From Rhizobium cauense (GTDB lineage: Bacteria; Pseudomonadota; Alphaproteobacteria; Rhizobiales; Rhizobiaceae): 64,000 nucleotides of DNA. Shown here in pieces: positions 44,313-54,320 of this stretch. Numbering within the stretch: the stretch's first letter is position 1; each line of letters opens with the position of its first letter. The position numbers and the translations under genes are program-made. The notes under the pieces are model-generated. The model was given only the letters and a program-made list of their open reading frames with translations. It did not search any database and had not been told where the DNA came from. The DNA is taken from the NCBI RefSeq assembly GCF_019511525.1, contig NZ_JAEUAT010000019.1:1-64000 (forward strand). Direction: 5' to 3'.

Positions 44313-45383
44313 ATGGCACGCATCACGCTCGACCACATCCGCCACGCCTACGGACCCAATCCGAAGTCGGACAAGGACTATGCCCTTCGCGAAGTCGATC
44401 ACGAATGGAGGGACGGTGGCGCCTATGCGCTCCTCGGACCGTCCGGCTGCGGAAAGACCACGCTGCTCAACATCATTTCCGGCCTGTTGCAGCCATCGCA
44501 TGGTCGCATCCTTTTCGACGGGAACGATGTGACGAACCTGTCTACGCAGGCGCGCAACATCGCGCAGGTGTTCCAGTTCCCGGTCATCTATGACACCATG
44601 ACGGTCTACGACAATCTGGCCTTTCCGCTGCGCAACCGCGGCGTCGCGGAGCCAGAAGTCGATCGCCGTGTTCGCGACATTCTCGAGATGATCGATCTTG
44701 GAGGAATGGCCAAACGCAAGGCTCAGGGCCTGACGGCCGACCAGAAACAGAAGATATCGCTCGGCCGCGGACTGGTCCGCAACGACGTCAACGCGATCCT
44801 GTTCGACGAGCCCTTGACCGTTATCGACCCACACATGAAGTGGGTGCTGCGTTCGCAGTTGAAGCGGCTGCACAAGCAGTTCGGTTTCACCATGGTCTAC
44901 GTCACCCACGACCAGACGGAGGCGCTGACCTTCGCCGACAAAGTTGTCGTCATGTACGAGGGCGAGATCGTCCAGATCGGAACGCCGGCCGAGCTCTTCG
45001 AGCGGCCGAGCCACACATTCGTCGGTTATTTTATCGGTTCGCCGGGCATGAACGTGCTGCCGGTGCAGTTGCAGGGCAATGCCGTCCAGATCGGCAGCGA
45101 GACACTGTCATTGGACTACGCGCCGCAAACAGCAGCCGGCGCCAAGACAGAACTCGGCATCCGACCAGAGTTCATCAGCATCGGCCGTGTGGGAATGCCG
45201 GTTACTGTCAACAGGGTCGAGGACATCGGACGGCAGAAGATTGTCCGGGCTACCTTTGCCGGTCAGCCAATCGCCATCGTCGTGACAGAGGACTCCGAAA
45301 TCCCAACCGATGCGCGTGTGACATTCGATCCGGCAGCAATCAACATCTACGCCAATTCCTGGCGCGTCGGCAGGGAGGGCTGA
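44313..45383 (+). CDS. glpT: glycerol ABC transporter ATPase GlpT
   Basis: 356 residues. Walker A GPSGCGKTT, Q loop QVFQFPVIYDTMTV, Walker B AILFDEPLTVID and H loop VTHDQTEAL are canonical, but the signature LSGGQ is changed to LTADQ (residues 140-144). This is the reverse of GlpS, which keeps LSGGQ but lacks the H-loop His. Together they predict one working and one degenerate ATP site. The symbol is that of the rhizobial ABC glycerol system, not the E. coli glycerol-3-phosphate antiporter. Confidence 0.92.
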   Translation: MARITLDHIRHAYGPNPKSDKDYALREVDHEWRDGGAYALLGPSGCGKTTLLNIISGLLQPSHGRILFDGNDVTNLSTQARNIAQVFQFPVIYDTMTVYDNLAFPLRNRGVAEPEVDRRVRDILEMIDLGGMAKRKAQGLTADQKQKISLGRGLVRNDVNAILFDEPLTVIDPHMKWVLRSQLKRLHKQFGFTMVYVTHDQTEALTFADKVVVMYEGEIVQIGTPAELFERPSHTFVGYFIGSPGMNVLPVQLQGNAVQIGSETLSLDYAPQTAAGAKTELGIRPEFISIGRVGMPVTVNRVEDIGRQKIVRATFAGQPIAIVVTEDSEIPTDARVTFDPAAINIYANSWRVGREG

Positions 45384-45385
45384 AC

Positions 45386-46252
<867 letters not shown>

Positions 46253-46266
46253 GAAAGGAGAGGACC

Positions 46267-47094
46267 ATGGCTCAGACTATGAAATACAAGCCTGCGGGCA
46301 ACTTCTCCTGGGTCGTTTCGACGATCTACATCATCTTCCTGCTGCTGCCGATCTACTGGCTCGTCAACATGAGCTTCAAGGAGAATGCCGAGATCACCGG
46401 CACTTTCTCGCTCTGGCCGCTCAACCCGACGCTCAGGAATTACACGGTCATCTTCACCGATCCGTCCTGGTACAACGGCTACATCAATTCGATCACGTAC
46501 GTCGGCATGAACACGGTGATCTCGGTGGTGGCGGCGTTGCCTGCGGCCTACGCCTTCTCGCGCTACCGGTTCCTGGGCGATAAGCACCTGTTCTTCTGGC
46601 TGCTGACGAACCGCATGGCTCCGCCTGCTGTCTTTGCGCTGCCGTTCTTCCAGCTATATTCTGCGTTCGGTCTTATCGACACGCACATTGCGGTGGCACT
46701 CGCACACTGCCTGTTCAACGTGCCGCTGGCGGTCTGGATCCTTGAAGGCTTCATGTCCGGCGTGCCGAAGGAGATCGACGAGACCGCGTATATCGACGGC
46801 TATTCCTTCCCGCGTTTCTTCGTGAAGATCTTCATGCCGCTGATTGCATCGGGCATCGGCGTCGCGGCATTCTTCTGCTTCATGTTCTCGTGGGTGGAAC
46901 TGCTTCTCGCCCGCACGCTGACGACAACGGCCGCAAAGCCGATCTCTGCGATCATGACGCGAACGGTGTCTGCCTCGGGCATGGATTGGGGTGTGCTTGC
47001 GGCTGCCGGCGTGCTGACCATCATTCCCGGTGCGCTCGTCATCTACTTCGTACGCAACTACATCGCCAAGGGCTTCGCGCTCGGCCGCGTCTGA
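46267..47094 (+). CDS. glpQ: glycerol ABC transporter permease GlpQ
   Basis: 275 residues from the ATG with AAAGGAGAGG upstream. MalG-type permease with six helices (WVVSTIYIIFLLLPIYWLVN at the start) and a modified EAA loop DETAYIDGYSFPRFFVKIFM. It pairs with GlpP. The symbol follows the rhizobial transporter, not the phosphodiesterase of the same name. Confidence 0.92.
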   Translation: MAQTMKYKPAGNFSWVVSTIYIIFLLLPIYWLVNMSFKENAEITGTFSLWPLNPTLRNYTVIFTDPSWYNGYINSITYVGMNTVISVVAALPAAYAFSRYRFLGDKHLFFWLLTNRMAPPAVFALPFFQLYSAFGLIDTHIAVALAHCLFNVPLAVWILEGFMSGVPKEIDETAYIDGYSFPRFFVKIFMPLIASGIGVAAFFCFMFSWVELLLARTLTTTAAKPISAIMTRTVSASGMDWGVLAAAGVLTIIPGALVIYFVRNYIAKGFALGRV

Positions 47095-47110
47095 CAAGGG
47101 AGGACCACTC

Positions 47111-47392
47111 ATGAACTTTTCCTGGATGGCGTGGACGCTGCCGACCGCATTGTTTTTCCTGACGATTCTCATGCTGCTGGTTGGCATGAGCATCTGGGAA
47201 TATTTCGCGCCCGGCGGTTCGCCGCGCGTCGGAATCCTCAGGCTCGAAACCACGCGAGGAGACCGCCTTTTCGTATCGCTGCTTGGCGCAGCATTTATTC
47301 ATCTCGCATGGCTGGGTCTTGTCGGACCCAACCTGTGGTGGGCTCTTGCCCTCTCCGTAGTCTACGCCATTGGCGTCTTCCGCTACGTCTAG
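47111..47392 (+). CDS. glpU: small membrane protein GlpU (DUF2160)
   Basis: 93 residues with two to three membrane helices (WTLPTALFFLTILMLLVGMS, FVSLLGAAFIHLAWLGLVGP, LWWALALSVVYAIGVFRYV) and a conserved middle, RVGILRLETTRGDRLF. The family DUF2160 occurs in glycerol ABC operons of alphaproteobacteria; its role, perhaps an accessory subunit, is unknown. 16 bases after glpQ. Confidence 0.88.
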   Translation: MNFSWMAWTLPTALFFLTILMLLVGMSIWEYFAPGGSPRVGILRLETTRGDRLFVSLLGAAFIHLAWLGLVGPNLWWALALSVVYAIGVFRYV

Positions 47393-47468
47393 GGCAGGGA
47401 AAGACAGATGGCCGGGGGTACTGGCCGCCTGAACGTGAAGACTGCAATCGCAACCCTGGGAGGATATC

Positions 47469-49193
47469 ATGCGAAAGCATTTACTAGCGACAACAGCAGG
47501 CATGTTGCTGGCCATGGCGGGTTCCGCCTATGCCGGTATGGATGAGGCGAAAGCCTTTCTGGACAAGGAAGTCGGCGAACTCTCGACGCTTTCCCGCGCG
47601 GACCAGGAAAAGGAAATGCAGTGGTTCGTCGATGCAGCGAAGCCGTTCGCTGGCATGGATATCAAGGTCGTCTCGGAAACGATCACCACGCATGAATACG
47701 AATCCAAGGTTCTCGCACCGGCCTTTACGGCCATCACCGGCATCAAGATCACCCACGACCTGATCGGCGAAGGCGACGTCATCGAAAAGCTGCAGACACA
47801 GATGCAGTCGGGCGAGAACATCTACGACGCCTATGTCAACGACTCGGACCTGATCGGCACCCACTGGCGCTACCAGCAGGCCCGTTCGCTGACCGACTTC
47901 ATGGCGAACGAAGGCAAGGACGTTACCAACCCGGGTCTCGACCTCGCCGACTTCATCGGAACCTCGTTCACCACCGCTCCGGACGGCAAGCTCTACCAGC
48001 TTCCCGACCAGCAGTTCGCGAACCTCTACTGGTTCCGCTACGACTGGTTCAACGACGAGAAGAACAAGGCGGACTTCAAGGCGAAGTACGGCTACGACCT
48101 CGGCGTTCCGGTCAACTGGTCTGCTTACGAGGACATCGCCGAGTTCTTCACCGGCCGCGAGATCGACGGCAAGAAGGTCTATGGCCACATGGACTACGGC
48201 AAGAAGGATCCGTCGCTCGGCTGGCGTTTCACCGACGCCTGGCTGTCGATGGCCGGCAACGGCGACAAGGGCATTCCGAACGGCAAACCAGTCGACGAAT
48301 GGGGCATCAAGGTCGATGAGAACTCGCGGCCGGTCGGCTCGTGCGTTGCACGCGGCGGCGATACGAACGGTCCAGCTGCGGTCTATTCGATCGAAAAATA
48401 TCTGCAATGGTTGAAGGCTTATGCGCCGGCTGCCGCCCAGGGCATGACCTTCTCTGAATCCGGTCCGGTACCCTCGCAAGGCGAAGTCGCTCAGCAGATG
48501 TTCACTTACACGGCGTTCACCGCCGACTTCGTCAAGCCGGGCCTGCCCGTCGTCAACGAAGACGGCACGCCGAAGTGGCGTTTTGCCCCGTCGCCGCACG
48601 GCGTCTACTGGAAGGACGGCATGAAGCTCGGCTATCAGGACGTGGGCTCCTGGACGCTTTTGAAGTCCACGCCTGACGATCGCGCCAAAGCCGCCTGGCT
48701 CTATGCGCAGTTCGTGACCTCGAAGACCGTCGATGTGAAGAAGAGCCATGTCGGCCTGACCCTGATCCGCGAAAGCTCGATCCGGCACAAGAGCTTCACG
48801 GATCGCGCGCCGAAGCTCGGCGGCCTGATCGAGTTCTACCGTTCGCCGGCCCGCATTCAGTGGTCGCCGACCGGCACGAACATCCCTGACTATCCGAAGC
48901 TGGCTCAGCTGTGGTGGCAGGCGATCGGCGATGCGTCCTCGGGCGCGAAGTCCGCTCAGGAAGCCATGGATTCGCTTTGCGCCGAGCAGGAAAAGGTCCT
49001 GCAACGCCTGGAGCGCGCCAAGGTTCAGGGTGATATCGGTCCGAAGCTCGCCGAAGAGCATGATCTCGAATACTGGAACAAGGACGCGGTCGCCAAGGGC
49101 AACCTCGCTCCCCAGCTGAAGATCGAGAACGAAAAGGAAAAGCCGGTCACCGTCAACTACGACGAACTGGTCAAGAGCTGGCAGTCGAACTGA
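47469..49193 (+). CDS. glpV: glycerol ABC transporter substrate-binding protein GlpV
   Basis: 574 residues, long for a family 1 binding protein but normal for GlpV. Signal peptide 1-22 (LLATTAGMLLAMAGSAYA). Domain features: ITGIKITHDLIGEGDVIEKL, DAYVNDSDLIGTHWRYQQ, QFANLYWFRYDWFND, SIRHKSFTDRAPKLGGLIEF. It captures glycerol in the periplasm. A ribosome site GGGAGG precedes the ATG. Highly expressed type: followed by stem-loops before glpK. Confidence 0.92.
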   Translation: MRKHLLATTAGMLLAMAGSAYAGMDEAKAFLDKEVGELSTLSRADQEKEMQWFVDAAKPFAGMDIKVVSETITTHEYESKVLAPAFTAITGIKITHDLIGEGDVIEKLQTQMQSGENIYDAYVNDSDLIGTHWRYQQARSLTDFMANEGKDVTNPGLDLADFIGTSFTTAPDGKLYQLPDQQFANLYWFRYDWFNDEKNKADFKAKYGYDLGVPVNWSAYEDIAEFFTGREIDGKKVYGHMDYGKKDPSLGWRFTDAWLSMAGNGDKGIPNGKPVDEWGIKVDENSRPVGSCVARGGDTNGPAAVYSIEKYLQWLKAYAPAAAQGMTFSESGPVPSQGEVAQQMFTYTAFTADFVKPGLPVVNEDGTPKWRFAPSPHGVYWKDGMKLGYQDVGSWTLLKSTPDDRAKAAWLYAQFVTSKTVDVKKSHVGLTLIRESSIRHKSFTDRAPKLGGLIEFYRSPARIQWSPTGTNIPDYPKLAQLWWQAIGDASSGAKSAQEAMDSLCAEQEKVLQRLERAKVQGDIGPKLAEEHDLEYWNKDAVAKGNLAPQLKIENEKEKPVTVNYDELVKSWQSN

Positions 49194-49205
49194 TTGACGG
49201 TCTTT

Positions 49206-49262
49206 GGTCGGGTACGAGGCCCGGCCAATAACAATGCCGACGGCGCAAAGTCGCCGTCGGCA
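49206..49262. terminator. two successive stem-loops between glpV and glpK
   Basis: Stem 1: GGTCGGG (49206-49212) with CCCGGCC (49220-49226), one G-T pair. Stem 2: TGCCGACGGCG (49235-49245) with CGCCGTCGGCA (49252-49262), perfect, six-base loop. No T tract. They may stabilise glpV mRNA or reduce read-through into glpK. Confidence 0.6.
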
Positions 49263-49343
49263 CCAACCACCTCTAGGGAATGATTTATCGCATGAGCTGG
49301 CGCATTCGCGGCGGCTGGGCGAACTATTGCGCCGGAGAAGACA

Positions 49344-50858
49344 ATGAGCGGCCATATTCTCGCGATCGACCAGGGCACCACGTCCTCGCGTGCGATCGTC
49401 TTCGACGCCGGGATGAAAATGATCTCGTCCGCACAGGAGGAAATCAAGCAATCCTATCCGCAGCCGGGCTGGGTCGAGCATGATCCGGATGAGATCTGGA
49501 CAAGTGTGGTCAGTACAGCACGGCTCGCGCTGTCAAATGCGGGCGTCCCGCTAGCCGAGATCGCCGCGATCGGCATCACCAACCAGCGCGAGACGACCGT
49601 CGTCTGGGAACGCAGGTCGGGCAGGGCGCTCTACAAGGCGATCGTATGGCAGGACAGGCGGACGGCTGAAGTCTGCGACAGCCTCAAGGCGGACGGTTAC
49701 GAGAAGCTCTTCAGCGCGAAGACCGGCCTGCTCCTCGATCCCTACTTTTCGGGCACCAAATTGCGCTGGCTGCTCGACAATGTGAGCGGGTTGCGCGAGC
49801 GTGCAGAGGCTGGCGAAGTTTGCTTCGGCACGGTCGACAGCTGGTTGATATTCAATCTGACCGGCGGACGCGTTCACGCGACGGATGCCACCAACGCGTC
49901 GCGAACGCTGCTCTACAATATAACGGAGGGCCGGTGGGACGAAGAGCTTCTTGGCCTTCTCCGTATCCCGGCGTCGATGCTTCCCGAGGTCAAGGATTGC
50001 GCGGATGATTTCGGCATGACCGATGCTGCCATCTTCGGTGCGCGGATTCCTATCCTTGGCGTCGCCGGCGACCAGCAGGCGGCAACCATCGGCAACGCCT
50101 GCTTCAAACCAGGCATGATGAAATCGACCTATGGGACTGGTTGTTTTGCGCTGTTGAATACCGGGCAGGACTGCGTGACGTCCAGCAACCGGATGATTAC
50201 GACAATTGCCTATCGGCTCGGTGGCACAACGACCTATGCGCTGGAAGGGTCGATCTTCATTGCCGGTGCAGCCGTCCAGTGGCTACGCGATGGGCTTGGC
50301 CTCATTTCACAGGCCTCGGAGAGCGGCACGCTTGCAACACGCGCCGATCCCAATCAGCAGGTCTATGTCGTGCCGGCTTTTACGGGCCTCGGCGCTCCCT
50401 ATTGGGACCCGGAGGCGCGGGGAGCGATCTTCGGTTTGACCAGGAACAGCGGCCCCGCCGAACTGGCGCACGCCGTGCTCGAATCCGTGGCCTACCAGAC
50501 GCTCGACCTGCTTATCGCAATGCGCAAGGACTGGGGCGGCCATCACCTCGAGACAGTCCTGCGCGTCGATGGCGGCATGGCGAGTTCCGACTGGACGATG
50601 CAACGCCTCGCCGATGTTGTCGGGAACCCTGTGGACCGGTCGGCTGTCGTCGAGACGACGGCACTCGGTGCCGCCTGGCTCGCGGGTTCCAGAGCAGGGG
50701 TCTGGCCGGACAAGGAGAATTTCGGAAGGGCATGGGCCTGCAGTCAGCGGTTTCAGCCTTCGATGAAGGAGGCGGAGCGGCAGACAAAAATCGCTGGCTG
50801 GCGCAACGCGGTGTCGCGCACTTTGTCGGGCGCGCAATTCAGCAACCAGTTGGCCTGA
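49344..50858 (+). CDS. glpK: glycerol kinase
   Basis: 504 residues. FGGY kinase motifs: ILAIDQGTTSSRAIVFD, TNQRETTVVWERRSG, WQDRRTA, GVAGDQQAATIGNACFKPGM, KSTYGTGCFALLNTG and GLGAPYWDPEARGAIFGLTR. It phosphorylates glycerol to glycerol-3-phosphate, the substrate of GlpD, trapping the imported glycerol. GGAG precedes the ATG by six bases. A gap of 150 bases with stem-loops separates it from glpV. Confidence 0.95.
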   Translation: MSGHILAIDQGTTSSRAIVFDAGMKMISSAQEEIKQSYPQPGWVEHDPDEIWTSVVSTARLALSNAGVPLAEIAAIGITNQRETTVVWERRSGRALYKAIVWQDRRTAEVCDSLKADGYEKLFSAKTGLLLDPYFSGTKLRWLLDNVSGLRERAEAGEVCFGTVDSWLIFNLTGGRVHATDATNASRTLLYNITEGRWDEELLGLLRIPASMLPEVKDCADDFGMTDAAIFGARIPILGVAGDQQAATIGNACFKPGMMKSTYGTGCFALLNTGQDCVTSSNRMITTIAYRLGGTTTYALEGSIFIAGAAVQWLRDGLGLISQASESGTLATRADPNQQVYVVPAFTGLGAPYWDPEARGAIFGLTRNSGPAELAHAVLESVAYQTLDLLIAMRKDWGGHHLETVLRVDGGMASSDWTMQRLADVVGNPVDRSAVVETTALGAAWLAGSRAGVWPDKENFGRAWACSQRFQPSMKEAERQTKIAGWRNAVSRTLSGAQFSNQLA

Positions 50859-51052
50859 GCCACCGCGACGGAGGTCGCGGACATTGCAAGTTATCCGGTT
50901 CTTCAGGCACGGTCGCGCGCCCCTTCAGCCATGCGTTCAGGTCACTGTCAGAAAATCTGGCCATGGCTGGCGAATACTATCGACGGCCCTGAGCTTTACC
51001 TGATTCGATCCTGGTTCCGTCGACGCCAAAATCTGGACGCGGAGACGACCAA

Positions 51053-52714
51053 TTGAAAGACAGTGCCATCACGGCCCGCCGGATCAAGCGGCGGCCGGCA
51101 ATCGGCAGCGTAACGCTTTGCCTTGCGACCACCCTCTACCTGCTTTCGGTAACAAATCATTCGTTTTGGAGCACCGCGTACGGCTATTTTGCGACTGACT
51201 ATCTGTCGTTCTTGCTCTTTGTGATCGGCATTTCGGCTGCCAGCATGGCGATCGTGACAGCTTTCTCTGCCAAATACCTCACCAAGCCGTTTCTGATCCT
51301 TTTCGTGCTGGCGGCGGCCGCCGGCTCCTGGTTTACCGATCAGTTCGGCGTGATCGTGGACAAGGAAATGATCCGCAACGCGGCAGTATCAACCGGCGCG
51401 GAGGCGGGGCATTTGATAACGCCGCGCTTTGCGCTCCATATGCTGCTCATCGGCGTGCTGCCATCGATGTTCATCGCCTGGGTGCGCATCCGTCATCGCC
51501 CGGTGCTATCCAAGCTTGCGCACAATACGATCGTGATCGTTGCCTGCCTGACGGTCTTCGTGGCCGTTGGCCTCGGTAACTACCGTACCTTTGCTGGCGT
51601 CGGGCGAGCTCACAGGGACATCCTCGAGCGATTGAACCCATTTGTCCCGATCACAAGCACGATCCGCTTCGCCGTTTCGTCCGAGCAGGATGCGCGTGTT
51701 GTTGCCGAGCCGCTTGGCACGGATGCGCATCGCGTGAACACCGCGGATCTCCACAAACCACGCGTGACGATCATTGTTGCAGGCGAAACGGCGCGTGCCG
51801 ACAGTTTCTCGCTTGGCGGCTATTCGCGAAAGACCAATCCGGAACTCGAAAAGCAGAACGTCGTCTATTTCCCTAACACCACCAGCTGCGGTACAGCCAC
51901 GGCAATCTCGATCCCATGCATGTTCTCCGTCTATCCGCGGTCGGCTTACACACATCGCAAGGGGCTTGCGACCGAGAACCTGCTCGATGTGCTAAGCCAC
52001 GCCAAGGTCGAGGTATCCTGGCTGGACAACGACACCGGCAGCTATCACGTTACCGACCGCGTCGCCTATAGTTCGCTGCCGCAGTCTGCCGACCCGCGCT
52101 TTTGCAAGGACGGCGAGTGCCTCGATGACATCCTGCTCGACAAGGTCGACGATTGGCTAGACCACGTGAAAGGTGACAGCGTCCTGGTTCTTCACCAGCT
52201 CGGCAGTCACGGACCGGCATACTTCGCTCGCTATCCTGACGAATACCGGCGCTTCGTTCCGGATTGCAGGGCCAATGACTTTGGAAGCTGCACGCCCGAA
52301 GAAATCACCAACGCCTACGACAACACGATTCTCTACACCGACCACATCGTTTCGACGGTCATCGACAAGCTCAAACAGCATGCTGACCGAATTGCCGGTT
52401 CGGCGGTCTACGTGTCGGATCATGGCGAGTCACTCGGCGAAAACGGGATCTATCTACATGGCGCGCCCTATATCGTTGCACCGCCACAGCAGACGCATGT
52501 GCCATTCCTGGTCTGGGTAAGCGACGATCTGGCCAAATCAGCCGGCTTCGATATGGGCTGCATGGCCCAACAGGCCGGCGGCGAGCGTTCGCATGACAAT
52601 TTCTTTCACAGCGTGCTTGGACTGATGGACGTGGCGACCAAGGTGTATGATCCGCATCTGGATGTTTTCGCTGCTTGCCGCCGGCAGACCGACAAAGTCG
52701 CCAGCATCCGGTGA
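51053..52714 (+). CDS. eptA: phosphoethanolamine transferase (EptA-type)
   Basis: 553 residues, probable TTG start. Five membrane helices in the first 190 residues, then a periplasmic sulfatase-fold domain: VAGETARADSFSLGGYSRKT (metal Glu), TTSCGTATAISIPCMFS (nucleophile Thr after CG), LHQLGSHGPAYFARYP, YVSDHGESLGENGIYLHGAP. It transfers phosphoethanolamine from phosphatidylethanolamine to lipid A or a related envelope glycolipid, lowering charge and polymyxin binding. Alone, with no two-component genes nearby. Confidence 0.9.
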   Translation: MKDSAITARRIKRRPAIGSVTLCLATTLYLLSVTNHSFWSTAYGYFATDYLSFLLFVIGISAASMAIVTAFSAKYLTKPFLILFVLAAAAGSWFTDQFGVIVDKEMIRNAAVSTGAEAGHLITPRFALHMLLIGVLPSMFIAWVRIRHRPVLSKLAHNTIVIVACLTVFVAVGLGNYRTFAGVGRAHRDILERLNPFVPITSTIRFAVSSEQDARVVAEPLGTDAHRVNTADLHKPRVTIIVAGETARADSFSLGGYSRKTNPELEKQNVVYFPNTTSCGTATAISIPCMFSVYPRSAYTHRKGLATENLLDVLSHAKVEVSWLDNDTGSYHVTDRVAYSSLPQSADPRFCKDGECLDDILLDKVDDWLDHVKGDSVLVLHQLGSHGPAYFARYPDEYRRFVPDCRANDFGSCTPEEITNAYDNTILYTDHIVSTVIDKLKQHADRIAGSAVYVSDHGESLGENGIYLHGAPYIVAPPQQTHVPFLVWVSDDLAKSAGFDMGCMAQQAGGERSHDNFFHSVLGLMDVATKVYDPHLDVFAACRRQTDKVASIR

Positions 52715-53159
52715 CGACATAGCAGGGCTTCGAACGCGGCGAGCCGCCCGAAGCCCCCTATTTGTCTAGCGACTTCATGTAGCTCGAGAAGAGCGTCAAA
52801 CGCTGCTGCCTGTCCGTGATAGGCGGCATCGCGAGCGAACGCCACCTCCCATAGAGATAACCCCATCAACTACTGAATTCTGCACCCACCACGCGTTGCG
52901 GCGGCGCCCCGCCGACATGCCATTTTCGCACGCTGAAGCACGGATCTCTTCGTGCACACGCCACTTGCAAGTGTCATCCATATGTGAAAATACTATTCAC
53001 ATAAGAAGACGCGCAAGGCGTCTGCGCATGACTGGGAGGTCTGATGCCCGAATTAGCCACGACTGGAGATACCTCGCGACGCGTGCGTCTGGCCTCCAGA
53101 GCGTCGAAATACCGGAATCCCGCCATCCTCGTCGGCAAGACAGAAAAGTAATCCTGCAC
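52715..53159. other. 445-base intergenic region before the CaiB-type gene
   Basis: No supported gene. A minus-strand frame (52606-52869) overlaps the eptA end and has no ribosome site. The region contains the IclR-type operator at 52981-53003 and presumably the promoter of the downstream operon. The in-frame sequence upstream of 53160 is not protein-like. Confidence 0.45.
52981..53003. promoter_or_regulatory. IclR-type operator upstream of the CoA-transferase gene
   Basis: TATGTGAA (52981-52988), seven-base spacer, TTCACATA (52996-53003): a perfect inverted repeat. The same architecture (TGTGAA, seven bases, TTACATA) occurs at 56248-56267 in front of the iclR gene, so both are probably bound by that regulator. 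Confidence 0.65.
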
Positions 53160-54320
53160 ATGACCTCTGAGAACGAACTTCCGCTGAGCGGCCTTGTCGT
53201 CGTCGACATGAGCCAGTTTCTTTCCGGCCCATATTGCTCCTTGCGACTGATGGATCTTGGCGCGCGCGTCATCAAGATCGAGCGTCCTGATGGCGGCGAC
53301 CTCTCGCGCCGGCTCTACCTCAGCGATACCGAGATCGGCGGCGATTCCACGATTTTCCATGCAATCAACCGCTCGAAGGAGAGCTTCGCGGTCGATCTGA
53401 AAAACGAGGACGATCTGTGCGCGTTGCGCGCATTGTTGGCGAAGGCCGATGTCATGATCCAGAATTTCCGACCCGGCGTGATCGAGAGACTCGGTCTGGA
53501 CTATGCCGCCGTCAAGGAGATCAACCCGCGGATCGTCTACGCGTCCATTAGCGGCTATGGGGAAGAAGGCCCCTGGGTGAAGCGACCCGGGCAGGATCTG
53601 CTCGCACAGTCGCGCTCGGGCGTGATGTGGTTGAACGGCGATGAAGCACAGGGCCCGGTCCCTTTCGGGCTTGCGATCGGCGACATGCTTGCCGGCGCGG
53701 CCGCATGCCAGGGCATTCTGGCGGCGCTCGTCCGGCGCGGCGTGACGGGGAAGGGCGGGTTGGTCGAGACCAGCCTCCTCGAAGCCTTGGTCGACCTCCA
53801 GTTCGAGGTGCTGACAACGCATCTCAATGACGGTCGTCGCCTGCCGAAGCGGTCGAATTTCCGAAGTGCGCACGCATATCTGTCGGCTCCGTATGGCGTG
53901 TACGCCGCCTCGGACGGCTATCTCGCGATTGCCATGACTCCCATTCCCAAGCTCGCCGACCTGCTTTCGCTCGACGAGCTCGCTCCTTATCGCGACGATG
54001 CTTCGAGCTGGTTTACCGCACGCGACGGCATCAAGGAGATCATTGCCCGGCGGATCGCGACCAAGACCATCGATGAATGGCTGGCTGTTCTGGAGCCTGC
54101 CGATATCTGGTGCGCCAGGGTTCTGAACTGGAACGAACTGTTGGAGAGCGACGGCTTCAAGGTTCTGGACATGCTGCAAAGTGTTACGCGCGAGGACGAT
54201 GTCGCCATCACAACCACGCGCTCGCCGCTTCGCGTCAACGGCGTTCGCCCGAAATTCGATCGTGCTGCGCCGCGCATTGGCGAGCATAGCGCGGCTATTC
54301 GCGAGGAGTTCGGCCTGTGA
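53160..54320 (+). CDS. family III (CaiB/BaiF) CoA-transferase
   Basis: 386 residues from the ATG giving TSENELPLSGLVVVDMSQFL. Motifs: GPYCSLRLMDLGARVIKIER, SFAVDLKNEDD, MIQNFRPGVIERLGLDY, ISGYGEEGPWVKRPGQDLL and the catalytic Asp175 in IGDMLAGAAACQGILAAL. These enzymes transfer CoA to an acid via an aspartyl-CoA thioester. The substrate is unknown. The stop overlaps the next gene (GTGA). The operon begins behind an IclR-type operator. Confidence 0.88.
   Translation: MTSENELPLSGLVVVDMSQFLSGPYCSLRLMDLGARVIKIERPDGGDLSRRLYLSDTEIGGDSTIFHAINRSKESFAVDLKNEDDLCALRALLAKADVMIQNFRPGVIERLGLDYAAVKEINPRIVYASISGYGEEGPWVKRPGQDLLAQSRSGVMWLNGDEAQGPVPFGLAIGDMLAGAAACQGILAALVRRGVTGKGGLVETSLLEALVDLQFEVLTTHLNDGRRLPKRSNFRSAHAYLSAPYGVYAASDGYLAIAMTPIPKLADLLSLDELAPYRDDASSWFTARDGIKEIIARRIATKTIDEWLAVLEPADIWCARVLNWNELLESDGFKVLDMLQSVTREDDVAITTTRSPLRVNGVRPKFDRAAPRIGEHSAAIREEFGL

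Noticed and set aside
47484..49481. A 665-residue minus-strand frame across glpV
   Set aside because: It is antisense to a clear binding-protein gene, with low-complexity Arg/Leu/Val-rich translation and no ribosome site.
52606..52869. A minus-strand frame of 87 residues at the end of eptA
   Set aside because: Half lies inside eptA antisense, no ribosome site, and no recognised family; treated as chance.
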